From an uncultured Collinsella sp. (GTDB taxonomy: Bacteria > Actinomycetota > Coriobacteriia > Coriobacteriales > Coriobacteriaceae): a stretch of 64,000 nucleotides of DNA. This document shows, piece after piece, positions 50,760 to 59,264 of the stretch. The number at the start of each line of letters is the position of its first letter. The first letter of the stretch is position 1. Location: assembly GCA_959606065.1 (NCBI GenBank), contig CAUHHV010000001.1:186001-250000 (forward strand). Direction: 5' to 3'. Both the position numbers and the translations under genes were made by a program. The notes under the pieces are model-generated. The model ran no database searches and was not told the DNA's origin. It saw only the letters and a program-made list of their open reading frames with translations.

Positions 50760-52249
50760 CGATCATCGGGGCGGGCCCCGGAAACCCCGACTTGCTCTCG
50801 CGCGCGGCGCTCGACGCGATCGACATCGCCGACGTGGTCATCGGCGCTCATCGCGCGCTTGCCGGCATCGACGTGCCGCCCGACGTGGTGAGATGCGAGC
50901 TCGTGAAGACGGCGGACATCGTCGCCGCGCTCACCGATGCGGCGTCGTGGCGGCGCGCCGTGGTCGTGATGACGGGCGATGTGGGGCTGTTCAGCGGCGC
51001 GCGCCGCCTGGTGGAGGCGCTCTCCGGCGACGCGCAGGTGGACGTGCGCGTCGTTCCCGGCATAAGCTCAGCGTCGTATCTCGCCGCGCGCCTCGCGCGT
51101 CCATGGCAGGATTGGCGCTTTGCGAGCGCTCACGGCGTGGCGTGCGACATCGTGGCCGAGGCCGAGCGCGCAGGTGAGCTCTTCCTCGTCACGTCGGGCG
51201 GGGAAGACCCCTCGCGGCTTTCCGGCGAGCTTGTGCAGGCGGGCTTCGGGGACGCGCGCGTGACGGTGGCCGAGCGCCTGTCGTACCCCGACGAGCGCAT
51301 CACCTGTGCGACCGCAAGTGAAATCGCAGGTCAGACGTTCGACGAATTGAACGTGATGCTTATCGATTTCGCAGGCGGCGCCGGGTCGCCTGCGGGCTCT
51401 AGCGCAGCCTCCGAGGCGCCGGTCGGCGCGCCCGCGCCCGCGGCGGCTTCTTCCGCGGCTGACTCTGCGGGCGCATCCCGCGCCGCGATCTCCCGCTGGC
51501 CGTACGCTTCCTCGGGCATTCCCGACGAGCTCTTCATCCGTGGCGACGTTCCCATGACCAAGCAGGAGGTGCGCGCCGTCGCGCCCGCGCCCGCGGCGGC
51601 TTCTTCCGCGGCTGACTCTGCGGGCGCATCCCGCGCCGCGATCTCCCGCTGGCCGTACGCTTCCTCGGGCATTCCCGACGAGCTCTTCATCCGTGGCGAC
51701 GTTCCCATGACCAAGCAGGAGGTGCGCGCCGTCGCGCTCGCGAAGCTGCGCCTTACCGCGACCGACACCGTGTGGGACGTCGGCGCCGGCACGGGGAGTG
51801 TATCGATCGAGGCGGCGCTCGTCGCGCGAGCGGGGTCGGTATGGGCGGTCGAGCGCAACGCGACCGGCGTGCGGCTCATCCGAGAGAACGCGGATGCATT
51901 CGGGTGCGGCAACGTGCATGCGGTTCCCGGCGTCGCCCCCGAAGCGCTCGCGAAACTGCCCGTCCCCGACGCCGTGTTCGTCGGCGGGAGCGCGGGCGAG
52001 CTTCCCTCCATCGTGGAGGCGGCGCTCGAGAAGAACTCGCAGGTTCGCCTGTGCGTGCCATGCGTCACCGTTGAGACGCTCACCGAGGCGTGCGCGCTCC
52101 TCTCGGGTTCGCGCTTTAAGGGGTTCGAGGCGTGCCAGGTGTCGGCCGCCCGCGCCGAGGCTGTAGGCTCGCACCATCTTATGAAGGCGCAAAACCCCGT
52201 GTTCCTCGTCAGCGCGCGTGGTGCAGGTGGGGAAGGCGGTGCCCGGTGA
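50747..52249 (+). CDS. cbiET: Bifunctional cobalt-precorrin-7 C5-/precorrin-6B C15-methyltransferase with internal duplication
   Basis: A CbiE-CbiT fusion (CobL-like, 500 residues). CbiE spans about 1-205 (TIIGAGPGNPDLLS, VMTGDVGLFSGARRL). CbiT, which methylates C15 and decarboxylates ring C, has its start motif IPDELFIRGDVPMTKQEVRA and SAM motif VWDVGAGTGSVSIEAA near 341. The linker and CbiT start are duplicated exactly: residues 228-278 and 279-329 are identical, so IPDELFIRGDVPMTKQEV occurs twice. The reading frame is intact. The overlapping gene ends suggest coupled translation. Confidence 0.92.
   Translation: MRKVTIIGAGPGNPDLLSRAALDAIDIADVVIGAHRALAGIDVPPDVVRCELVKTADIVAALTDAASWRRAVVVMTGDVGLFSGARRLVEALSGDAQVDVRVVPGISSASYLAARLARPWQDWRFASAHGVACDIVAEAERAGELFLVTSGGEDPSRLSGELVQAGFGDARVTVAERLSYPDERITCATASEIAGQTFDELNVMLIDFAGGAGSPAGSSAASEAPVGAPAPAAASSAADSAGASRAAISRWPYASSGIPDELFIRGDVPMTKQEVRAVAPAPAAASSAADSAGASRAAISRWPYASSGIPDELFIRGDVPMTKQEVRAVALAKLRLTATDTVWDVGAGTGSVSIEAALVARAGSVWAVERNATGVRLIRENADAFGCGNVHAVPGVAPEALAKLPVPDAVFVGGSAGELPSIVEAALEKNSQVRLCVPCVTVETLTEACALLSGSRFKGFEACQVSAARAEAVGSHHLMKAQNPVFLVSARGAGGEGGAR
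51428..51733 (+). repeat. Perfect 153-bp tandem direct repeat within cbiET
   Basis: 51428-51580 and 51581-51733 are identical base for base; the unit is 51 codons. The unit covers the Ala/Pro/Ser linker and the N-terminal substrate-facing segment of CbiT. Absence of any difference suggests a very recent duplication or ongoing length variation. Confidence 0.95.
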
Positions 52250-53628
52250 GCACGTCCATTTCGCGCTTCATGGTCGCTGCGCCCTCGAGCGGGAGCGGCA
52301 AGACGGTCGTAACGTGCGCGCTCCTGCGCGCGCTCGCGCGCCGCGGCCTTGCATGTGCGGCCTTCAAATGCGGCCCCGACTACATTGACCCGCTCTTTCA
52401 TCGCCGCGTCGTGGGTGCGCGCTCGGGCAACTTAGACGGCTTTTTCACCGACGCCCCGACGCTGCGCGCCCTGCTCGCACGCGGCGCCGCAGGCGCGGAT
52501 GTCGCGGTGCTCGAGGGGGTCATGGGCTTCTACGACGGCATGGCGCCCGGCGTGGCCGACGCGAGCAGCTACCAGGTTGCGCGCGACACGGAAACGCCGG
52601 TCGTTTTAGTGATGAACGGGCGCGGGGCGTCTTTATCGCTCGCCGCCGTAATCCGCGGCATCGCCGAGTTCCTGCCTTGTGCGAACGTGCGCGGCGTCGT
52701 GCTGAACAAGACGAGCGCCGCTGCCTGCGCCTACGCTGCGCCTGCGATCGAGAAGCACACGGGCGTCGCGGTTTTGGGGAATATCCCCGCCGACGAGGCG
52801 TTCTCGCTCGAAAGCCGGCATCTGGGGCTTGTGACCGCCGACGAGGTCGAGCAACTTTCCGCGCGCATCGACAAGATGGCCGAGCTGGTGGAAAAGAGCG
52901 TCGACGTCGACCGCTTGCTCGAAATAGCGGCGACGGCACCCGATATCCGCGAGGAACCTTACCGGTTGGAGCCGATCGCGGGAGCGCGGCCCATCGTCGC
53001 CGTCGCGCGTGACGAGGCATTTTCGTTCTACTACGAGGAGAACCTGCGCGCGCTCGAGGACCTGGGTTGTGAGCTGGCCTTTTTCAGCCCCCTGTGTGAT
53101 AGTGAGTTGCCCCGGGGGACAAGCGCCCTCTATCTAGGAGGTGGCTACCCGGAGCTCCATGCGCAGCAGCTCTCCGAGAACGCGCCGATGCGCGAGGCGG
53201 TGCGGCATGCGGTGGAATCCGGCATGCCGACGGTCGCCGAATGCGGTGGGTTTCTTTACCTGCAGCGCGAAATCGCCGATAGCGAGGGGCGGCGCTGGCC
53301 TGTTGCGGGCGCCCTTGAGGGCGTAAGCGAGAACGGGGGAAGGCTGTCCCATTTCGGGTACGTGGAGCTCACTTCTCAACGCGACGGGCTCTACGGGCCG
53401 CGCGGCACACGCATCCGCGCGCACGAGTTCCACTACTGGCAGTCCACCTGCCCGGGCGGCGACTTCTGGGCGCAAAAGCCCCGGCGCGACAAGGGCTGGC
53501 CGTGCATGACGACCACCCCGTCCCTGGTTGCGGGCTTCCCGCATGTGTATTATCCTGCGAACCCCGACGTTGCGCGCGCGTTCGCGTCTGCCGCAGCGTC
53601 GTTCGCAGAGAGGAGACGGCATGGCTGA
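52246..53628 (+). CDS. cbiA: Cobyrinic acid a,c-diamide synthase
   Basis: Amidates side chains a and c of cobyrinic acid using ATP and glutamine. 460 residues: the P-loop-like AAPSSGSGKTVV near residue 11, FKCGPDYIDP near 45, EGVMGFYDG near 87. A class I glutamine amidotransferase domain ends the protein, with the nucleophile Cys in VAECGGFLYL near 329 and His in RAHEFHYW. A GTG start at 52246 overlaps the cbiET stop. Confidence 0.94.
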   Translation: MSTSISRFMVAAPSSGSGKTVVTCALLRALARRGLACAAFKCGPDYIDPLFHRRVVGARSGNLDGFFTDAPTLRALLARGAAGADVAVLEGVMGFYDGMAPGVADASSYQVARDTETPVVLVMNGRGASLSLAAVIRGIAEFLPCANVRGVVLNKTSAAACAYAAPAIEKHTGVAVLGNIPADEAFSLESRHLGLVTADEVEQLSARIDKMAELVEKSVDVDRLLEIAATAPDIREEPYRLEPIAGARPIVAVARDEAFSFYYEENLRALEDLGCELAFFSPLCDSELPRGTSALYLGGGYPELHAQQLSENAPMREAVRHAVESGMPTVAECGGFLYLQREIADSEGRRWPVAGALEGVSENGGRLSHFGYVELTSQRDGLYGPRGTRIRAHEFHYWQSTCPGGDFWAQKPRRDKGWPCMTTTPSLVAGFPHVYYPANPDVARAFASAAASFAERRRHG

Positions 53629-54763
53629 AGCAACCGAAACCGCGCTGGCCTGCATCCGCGAGGAAGTCGAGCGCGCGTTCTCGTCGGCGCCGGGCGCCGT
53701 GCTCGAAGCCGCGCTCTCCCGGATCGCGCCCGCAGACGAGTGCGCCCGCGCCGCCGCGTACGCCGCGTGGGACTCCATTGCGCACCCCTTGGGGGGATTG
53801 GGCGACTTTGAAGACGCCGTCGCTTGTATCGCCGCAGCTCAGGGGAGCGCCGAGGTGGCCGAGTTTCCCCGTGCGCTCGCGGTATTCTTTTCCGACAACG
53901 GGGTTGTTGCCGAAGGCGTGTCGCAAAGCGGGCAAGACGTGACGCGAGCCGTCGCGCGCAACATGTGCGAGGGGGCCGCGAGCGCCTGCCGCATGGCGGC
54001 GTTCGCGGGTGCCGAGGTCGTGCCCGTCGACGTGGGTATGGCCCGGGGCATAGAAGACGCGCGCATGGTGCACGCGAACGTGCAGCGGGGGAGCGGCAAC
54101 ATCGCGCACGGCTCCGCTATGTCTCGCGATGGAGCCGTGCGCGCGATAGAGGTCGGAATCGCCGTCGCTTGCGGGCTTGTCCGCGCCGGCGTGCGCCTTC
54201 TCGCCGCGGGCGAGATGGGCATCGGCAACACGACCACCTCGGCGGCGGTGGCCGCAGTGCTCATCCGGGCGGACGCGCGGAGCCTCGTCGGGCGCGGCGC
54301 GGGGCTCTCGGACGCCTCGCTCGCGCGCAAGCGCGACGTGGTCGAGCGCGCTATCGACGCGAACTCGCCCGATCCCGCCGACCCGATCGACGTGCTCTCG
54401 AAGGTGGGCGGCTTCGACATCGCGGCGATGTGCGGCTTCTACCTGGGGGCCGCGGCCTCGAAGGCGCCGGCGCTCCTCGACGGGGTCATATCCTGCACGG
54501 CGGCCCTGTGTGCGGCGCGCCTGTGCCCCAATGCCTTGGGCTACCTCGTGGGCACCCACGCATCAAGCGAACCCGCAAGCCAGGAGCTCCTTCGCGCGCT
54601 CGGCATAAAGGCACCCCTCGACGCAGGCATGCACTTGGGCGAGGGCGCGGGCGCCATGGCGTATCTGCCCCTTCTGGATTCGGCGCTGCGCGTGTACCGG
54701 GATGGGAAGACGTTCACGGCGACTGGCATGGTTGCTTACGAGCATTTCGAGGCCGGGAAATGA
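53621..54763 (+). CDS. cobT: Nicotinate-nucleotide-dimethylbenzimidazole phosphoribosyltransferase
   Basis: Activates the lower-ligand base to its alpha-ribotide. The 380-residue product has FFSDNGVVAEGVSQSGQDVT near residue 87, the GEMGIGNTTTSAA motif near 197, GRGAGLSD near 225 and the catalytic Glu region HLGEGAGAM near 342. GAGAGGAG precedes the ATG. It overlaps cbiA by eight bases and cobU by four. Confidence 0.94.
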   Translation: MAEATETALACIREEVERAFSSAPGAVLEAALSRIAPADECARAAAYAAWDSIAHPLGGLGDFEDAVACIAAAQGSAEVAEFPRALAVFFSDNGVVAEGVSQSGQDVTRAVARNMCEGAASACRMAAFAGAEVVPVDVGMARGIEDARMVHANVQRGSGNIAHGSAMSRDGAVRAIEVGIAVACGLVRAGVRLLAAGEMGIGNTTTSAAVAAVLIRADARSLVGRGAGLSDASLARKRDVVERAIDANSPDPADPIDVLSKVGGFDIAAMCGFYLGAAASKAPALLDGVISCTAALCAARLCPNALGYLVGTHASSEPASQELLRALGIKAPLDAGMHLGEGAGAMAYLPLLDSALRVYRDGKTFTATGMVAYEHFEAGK

Positions 54764-55308
54764 CGGTTACGCTCGTCATCGGCACCGCCGCGAGCGGCAA
54801 GAGCGCCTACGCCGAGTCCCTGTGCCTTGGGCACGACGGCCCCCGTGTGTACCTGGCAACGATGGAGCCCTTCGGGGAAGAGGGCGCCCGCCGCATCGCG
54901 CGCCATCGGGCGCTGCGCGAGGGCAAGGGGTTTTCCACCCTCGAGCGCACGCGTGACGTGGGCGCCGCAGTGCCCGGGCTTCCGCGCGGCTGCACGCTTC
55001 TTTTGGAGGACGTGGGCAACCTGGTTGCGAACGAGCTCTTCGCGGAAGGCGGCTTATCCCCACGTGACCCCGACGCTGCGGCGCGCGAGGTGCTCGGAGG
55101 CATCGAACGGCTCGCCCAGGCCGCTGCGTATACGGTGGTGGTCACCGTCGACGTGTTCGCCGATGGGATGCGCTACGATGAGGGGACCGAGGCATGGAGG
55201 CGCGCGCTCGCGCGCGTGAACGCGGGCGTGGCGGCGCTGGCCGACCGCGCAGTCGAAGTGGTATGCGGGATTCCCGTGTGGATGAAAGGCGAAGGACCTA
55301 CAAGGTGA
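54760..55308 (+). CDS. cobU: Adenosylcobinamide kinase / guanylyltransferase
   Basis: Phosphorylates adenosylcobinamide and adds GMP. The 182-residue product has Walker A GTAASGKS near residue 8 (most CobU read GGARSGKS), a RRIARHRALR segment that contains the His guanylylated in CobU, LLEDVGNLVANEL and the C-terminal CGIPVWMKG. Length is normal. It overlaps cobS by four bases. Confidence 0.92.
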   Translation: MTVTLVIGTAASGKSAYAESLCLGHDGPRVYLATMEPFGEEGARRIARHRALREGKGFSTLERTRDVGAAVPGLPRGCTLLLEDVGNLVANELFAEGGLSPRDPDAAAREVLGGIERLAQAAAYTVVVTVDVFADGMRYDEGTEAWRRALARVNAGVAALADRAVEVVCGIPVWMKGEGPTR

Positions 55309-56072
55309 AGATAGCAGAGGCAATCGGCGCGGCGTTCGGAACGTTCTCGCGCATCCCCGTCCCGAAATCGGCTTGGACCGATTTCGGGTCAACCCATGCG
55401 CTTGCCGCGTTTCCCCTGGTGGGCCTTGCGGAAGGTTTACTCATGACGGCGTGGGGGCACGTGGCGAACCTGCTCGGCGTGCCCGCGACCATCGTCGCGG
55501 CTGTGCTCGTGGCGCTGCCTGTGGCGGTGACGGGAGGCATCCACCTAGACGGGCTCTGCGACACCTCCGATGCGCTTGCAAGTTGGGCCCCGCGCGAACG
55601 AAAGCTCGAGATCATGCACGACCCGCGGGCGGGCGCCTTCGGGGTCATCGGTGTTGTCGTGTACCTTATTCTGCAGTTTTCCCTGTTCACCGCGCTGCCG
55701 CTTACGGCGGGGACGTTCCTCGCGCTTCTGTGCTCGCTCGTGTTCTCCCGCGCGCTTTCGGGGCTTGCCGTTGAATGCTGGCCTGCCGCGCGGGCGGACG
55801 GCATGGCCGCGGGGCTCTCGCCTTCGAAGAAGCGCGCGGCGATCGTTGTGCCGCTTTGCGCTTTCGCTGCGGCTTCCGCTGCAGGGATGGTCGCGTGCGC
55901 TCAGGCCGTCGGCGCCCTTATGGCGGTGGCGGGACTTTTGGCGCTCGCGTGGTACCGCCATGTTGCCCTGTCCCGCTTCGGCGGGGTGACGGGGGATTTG
56001 GCCGGATGGTTTCTGCAATGGGCCGAGCTCGCGATGCTTGCCATGCTGGTGGCGGGGGGCATGCTCCTATGA
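55305..56072 (+). CDS. cobS: Adenosylcobinamide-GDP ribazoletransferase (cobalamin synthase)
   Basis: Joins adenosylcobinamide-GDP to alpha-ribazole(-phosphate) in the membrane. A 255-residue protein with about six helices and conserved GGIHLDGLCDTSDAL near residue 81 and IMHDPRAGAFGVIG near 102. The GTG at 55305 overlaps the cobU stop and gives a KIAEAIGAAFGTFSRIPVP start like other CobS; the in-frame extension to 55194 lies within cobU. Confidence 0.93.
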   Translation: MKIAEAIGAAFGTFSRIPVPKSAWTDFGSTHALAAFPLVGLAEGLLMTAWGHVANLLGVPATIVAAVLVALPVAVTGGIHLDGLCDTSDALASWAPRERKLEIMHDPRAGAFGVIGVVVYLILQFSLFTALPLTAGTFLALLCSLVFSRALSGLAVECWPAARADGMAAGLSPSKKRAAIVVPLCAFAAASAAGMVACAQAVGALMAVAGLLALAWYRHVALSRFGGVTGDLAGWFLQWAELAMLAMLVAGGMLL

Positions 56073-57070
56073 TGCTCGTGGTAGGTGGCGCGCATTCGGG
56101 GAAGAGGACCTTCGTGCGCGAAAAGCTCGGGTTCGCGGCGGACGATTTCGTCGACGCGGCGCAACTCGCGGCGGGCGGCGTGCCCGCGGCTTTTGCCGGC
56201 CGCGTCGCGTACCGTGCTGAGGAACTCGTACGCGCGCTCGACGCTGACCGGGCGCTCGAGTGGCTGATCGGCTTCGACGCAGTGATTCTGACCTTGGTCG
56301 GCTCGGGGGTCGTCCCTATGCGTGCGGAAGACGCCCAATGGCGCGAGCGCGCGGGGCGCCTGGGATGCGCGCTCGCTGCGCGCGCCGACGTCGTCGTGCG
56401 CATGACGTGCGGGATTCCCCAGGTCATCAAAGGAAACCTTGCCGATGCGCCTCGAGGGACGCTGGGCGCGGGCGCGCCTTTGGAAGTCATCTTCGTGCGC
56501 CATGGTGCCACAGCGGGCACGGAAGACCATCGCTACAGCGGGGCGGGCACCGACGAGCCCCTGTCGAGCGCGGGCGAGCGCTCTTTGCGCGACCTCGCGT
56601 GCGATCGTGACGTGTTCCGTGTTATCACGAGCGGCATGGCCCGCACCGACCAGACGGCACGCATTCTCTTCCCGAACGCGGAGCTTATGGCGTGCCCCGG
56701 TCTGCGCGAGATGGATTTCGGCGACTTCGAGGGGCGAAGAGCCGCCGAACTTAAAGAGGATGCGCGTTACCGCGCCTGGGTAGACTCCTGGTGTGAGACG
56801 CGCTGCCCGCATGGCGAGGGCAAGAGCGATTTCACCCGCCGCGTCGTCGCTGCGTTTCGGGAGGCGTGCGATTCGGAGCGCGCCCAGGGGAGTGGGCGCG
56901 CCGTCTTTGTCGTTCACGCGGGTACCGTGAAAGCGCTGCTCTCCGAGCTAGCTGTCCCGAAAATGGGATACTTCGACGTGCATACCGAGCCGGGCGGCGC
57001 ATGGGCCGCCACCTGGGATGGGCGCTGCCTTCGCGACGTTCGCCTCGCTTCGGGGGGCGATGCCCGGTGA
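56069..57070 (+). CDS. CobU-like P-loop domain fused to alpha-ribazole phosphatase (CobC)
   Basis: A two-domain protein of 333 residues. Residues 1-125 resemble a shortened CobU: Walker A GGAHSGKR at 6-13 and the CobU-type end CGIPQVIKG near 114-122, but the guanylylated-His segment is absent. Residues ~137-333 are a histidine phosphatase with the catalytic RHG at 144-146, a SGMARTDQTA region and HAGTVKALL near 290. This would dephosphorylate alpha-ribazole-5'-phosphate. Since a full cobU lies two genes upstream, the N-terminal domain may be regulatory, scaffolding or a second kinase. ATG 56069 or 56072. Confidence 0.85.
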   Translation: MMLVVGGAHSGKRTFVREKLGFAADDFVDAAQLAAGGVPAAFAGRVAYRAEELVRALDADRALEWLIGFDAVILTLVGSGVVPMRAEDAQWRERAGRLGCALAARADVVVRMTCGIPQVIKGNLADAPRGTLGAGAPLEVIFVRHGATAGTEDHRYSGAGTDEPLSSAGERSLRDLACDRDVFRVITSGMARTDQTARILFPNAELMACPGLREMDFGDFEGRRAAELKEDARYRAWVDSWCETRCPHGEGKSDFTRRVVAAFREACDSERAQGSGRAVFVVHAGTVKALLSELAVPKMGYFDVHTEPGGAWAATWDGRCLRDVRLASGGDAR

Positions 57071-58044
57071 TGACGATTCTTGCCGTCGCCGCCGGGTTCG
57101 CGGCCGACCTTGCCTTCGGCGACCCGCGCTGGCTTCCCCATCCCGTCGTCGCCATGGGGCACGCGATCACATGGGCCGAAGGCCGCCTGCGGGGCGCATT
57201 CCCGCAAACGTCCGCGGGCACGCGTGCCGCAGGGCTTGTGCTCGCCGTGGCGCTTCCGCTTGCGTGTGGGCTTTTGACCTGGGGTATCCTACATCTTTGC
57301 GGCATGGTTCACTCCGGCTTGCGCTTCGTGGCCGAGGCATGGGCGAGCTATCAGATTCTCGCGACATGCGAGCTGCGCCGCCAGAGCCTGGCCGTGGCCC
57401 GCGCGTTCTCGAAGGGCGGCCTTGTCGCGGCGCGCGAAGCCGTCGGGCTCATCGTGGGACGCGACACGTCTGTTCTCGACGAGCAGGGCGTCGCGCGCGC
57501 CGCCGTGGAAACGGTGGCGGAGAACGCGAGCGACGGCGTCATCGCGCCACTTTTCTACCTTATGATCGGGGGTGCGCCCTTGGGCATGGCGTACAAGGCG
57601 GTGAACACGCTCGACAGCATGGTGGGCTACAAAAACGAGCGCTACATCGACTTCGGCCGCGCCTCGGCGCGCCTCGACGATGCGGTGAACTGGATTCCCT
57701 CGCGCTTATCGGCCCTGTTCATGATCGCCGTGTGCCCGATCGTTGGGCTCGATGCGCGCGGGGCGGCGCGCATCTGGCGCCGCGACAGGCGTCGCCATGC
57801 GAGCCCCAACGCGGCGCAGACCGAGTCAGCGTGTGCGGGCGCGCTCGGGCTGCGCCTGGCAGGACCCGCGGTGTATTTCGGCAAGCTCGTTGAGAAACCG
57901 ACGATAGGCGACGCGTCCCGCGAAATCGAGTGGGGCGACATCGCACGGGCGACAAGGCTCATGCTCGCCGCGTCCGTATGCGCGCTCGTCGTCTTCGGCG
58001 CCGCGCGCGCGGCGGTCGTGCTCGCCGTGGGGGCGATGGCATGA
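57070..58044 (+). CDS. cbiB: Adenosylcobinamide-phosphate synthase
   Basis: Attaches aminopropanol phosphate to adenosylcobyric acid. A 324-residue membrane protein with DLAFGDPRWLPHPVVAMG near the N-terminus, VETVAENASDGVIAPLFY near 153-170, YKAVNTLDSMVGYKNERY and DDAVNWIPSRLSAL. ATG 57070 overlaps the previous stop; GTG 57067 is the alternative. Confidence 0.94.
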   Translation: MTILAVAAGFAADLAFGDPRWLPHPVVAMGHAITWAEGRLRGAFPQTSAGTRAAGLVLAVALPLACGLLTWGILHLCGMVHSGLRFVAEAWASYQILATCELRRQSLAVARAFSKGGLVAAREAVGLIVGRDTSVLDEQGVARAAVETVAENASDGVIAPLFYLMIGGAPLGMAYKAVNTLDSMVGYKNERYIDFGRASARLDDAVNWIPSRLSALFMIAVCPIVGLDARGAARIWRRDRRRHASPNAAQTESACAGALGLRLAGPAVYFGKLVEKPTIGDASREIEWGDIARATRLMLAASVCALVVFGAARAAVVLAVGAMA

Positions 58045-59264
58045 GGGAAGACCACGCCGCGCCCCAGGCTGCCGGGGGAATCCTGCGCGCCCGTACGCAT
58101 GGGGGCAGCTCGCAATCGCTCGGCATCGCTTGCGAAGGGGGCGCCTCCGACCTCATTGACTTCTCGGTGAACGTGAATCCGGCAGGCCCCTCGCCGCGCG
58201 CCGTCGCCGCAGCTTGCAAGGCGCTTTCTCGAATCGACGCCTACCCCGATAGGGAAAGCCTCGCACTCGTTCGCGCCCTAGGGCGCGCCCAGGGCATTCC
58301 CGAAGATACTATCGTCTGCGGCGCGGGCGCGTCTGACATCATCTGGCGGCTCGCCGCGGCGGTGCGCCCGAAACGCATCGTCGTGTGCGCGCCGACGTTC
58401 TCTGAATATGCGGAGGCGGCATCGTACTACGGTGCATGCGTGCAGGAGTTCCCGCTCTCCGAGGCGGATGACTTCGACGTGCCCGCCTCCTTCGCCCGCG
58501 CGATCGAGGGGCCGGGAGACGTGGCGTACCTCTGCAATCCGAACAACCCGACGGGGCGCCTCGTCGACCCCCGCGTGATCGATGCCGCGGCTTGCCGCTG
58601 CGAGCAGGTGGGCGCGCTGCTCGTCGTGGACGAGTGCTTCCTCGGATTTGCACCCGACGCCCGCGAAAGGAGCGTGGCCGCACGCGCCGCGTGTTCGCAC
58701 CATGTGGCCGTGCTCTCCGCGTTCACCAAGCTCTACGGAATGGCAGGGTTGCGGTTGGGGTATCTGATCAGCGGAAACGCCCAACTCATCGAGGGGATTC
58801 GTCGGGCGGGGCAGGCGTGGCCCGTCTCCTCGGTCGCCGAGGCCGCGGGCATCGCCGCCCTGGAAGACGTCGAATACGTCTCGCGCACGCGCGATGTATT
58901 GGCGGGCGAGCGAGCGTGGCTTTCCCACGAGCTCTCCTCGCTCGGGCTTTCCGTCGTGCCGTCGGATGCGAACTTCCTTTTAGTCCGCACGCCGGCGAAA
59001 GACATCCCCGAGCGCCTGTATAAACAGGGGCTTTTGGTCCGCACGTGCGACTCGTTTTCGATACTGTCCCGTTTCTGGTGCCGCGTCGCCGTGCGCACGC
59101 ACAAGGAGAATGCCCGGCTTGCGATGGCGTTCAGCCGCGCGCTTCGGGCGGAAGGCGCATCGGGCGAAGGCGAACCCGACGAACGGGGCGGCGCTTCTTG
59201 CAGCGGCGCTATGGCGGGCGCGGATGGCCGAGGCTCGGCGAAGGAGGTCGATACCCGTGGGTAG
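58041..59264 (+). CDS. cobD: L-threonine-O-3-phosphate decarboxylase
   Basis: PLP enzyme that makes (R)-1-amino-2-propanol phosphate for the nucleotide loop. 407 residues of the aminotransferase I/II fold: DFSVNVNPAGPS near 36, CNPNNPTGRLV near 164, DECFLGF near 196 and the PLP Lys in SAFTKLYGMAGLRLGY near 232. A C-terminal Gly/Ala/Glu-rich tail of about 35 residues is not conserved. ATG 58041 overlaps cbiB by four bases. Confidence 0.92.
   Translation: MREDHAAPQAAGGILRARTHGGSSQSLGIACEGGASDLIDFSVNVNPAGPSPRAVAAACKALSRIDAYPDRESLALVRALGRAQGIPEDTIVCGAGASDIIWRLAAAVRPKRIVVCAPTFSEYAEAASYYGACVQEFPLSEADDFDVPASFARAIEGPGDVAYLCNPNNPTGRLVDPRVIDAAACRCEQVGALLVVDECFLGFAPDARERSVAARAACSHHVAVLSAFTKLYGMAGLRLGYLISGNAQLIEGIRRAGQAWPVSSVAEAAGIAALEDVEYVSRTRDVLAGERAWLSHELSSLGLSVVPSDANFLLVRTPAKDIPERLYKQGLLVRTCDSFSILSRFWCRVAVRTHKENARLAMAFSRALRAEGASGEGEPDERGGASCSGAMAGADGRGSAKEVDTRG

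Noticed and set aside
51428..51733. Possible CRISPR or minisatellite array
   Set aside because: Only two units of 153 bp, in frame inside cbiET, with no spacers; it is a simple gene-internal duplication.
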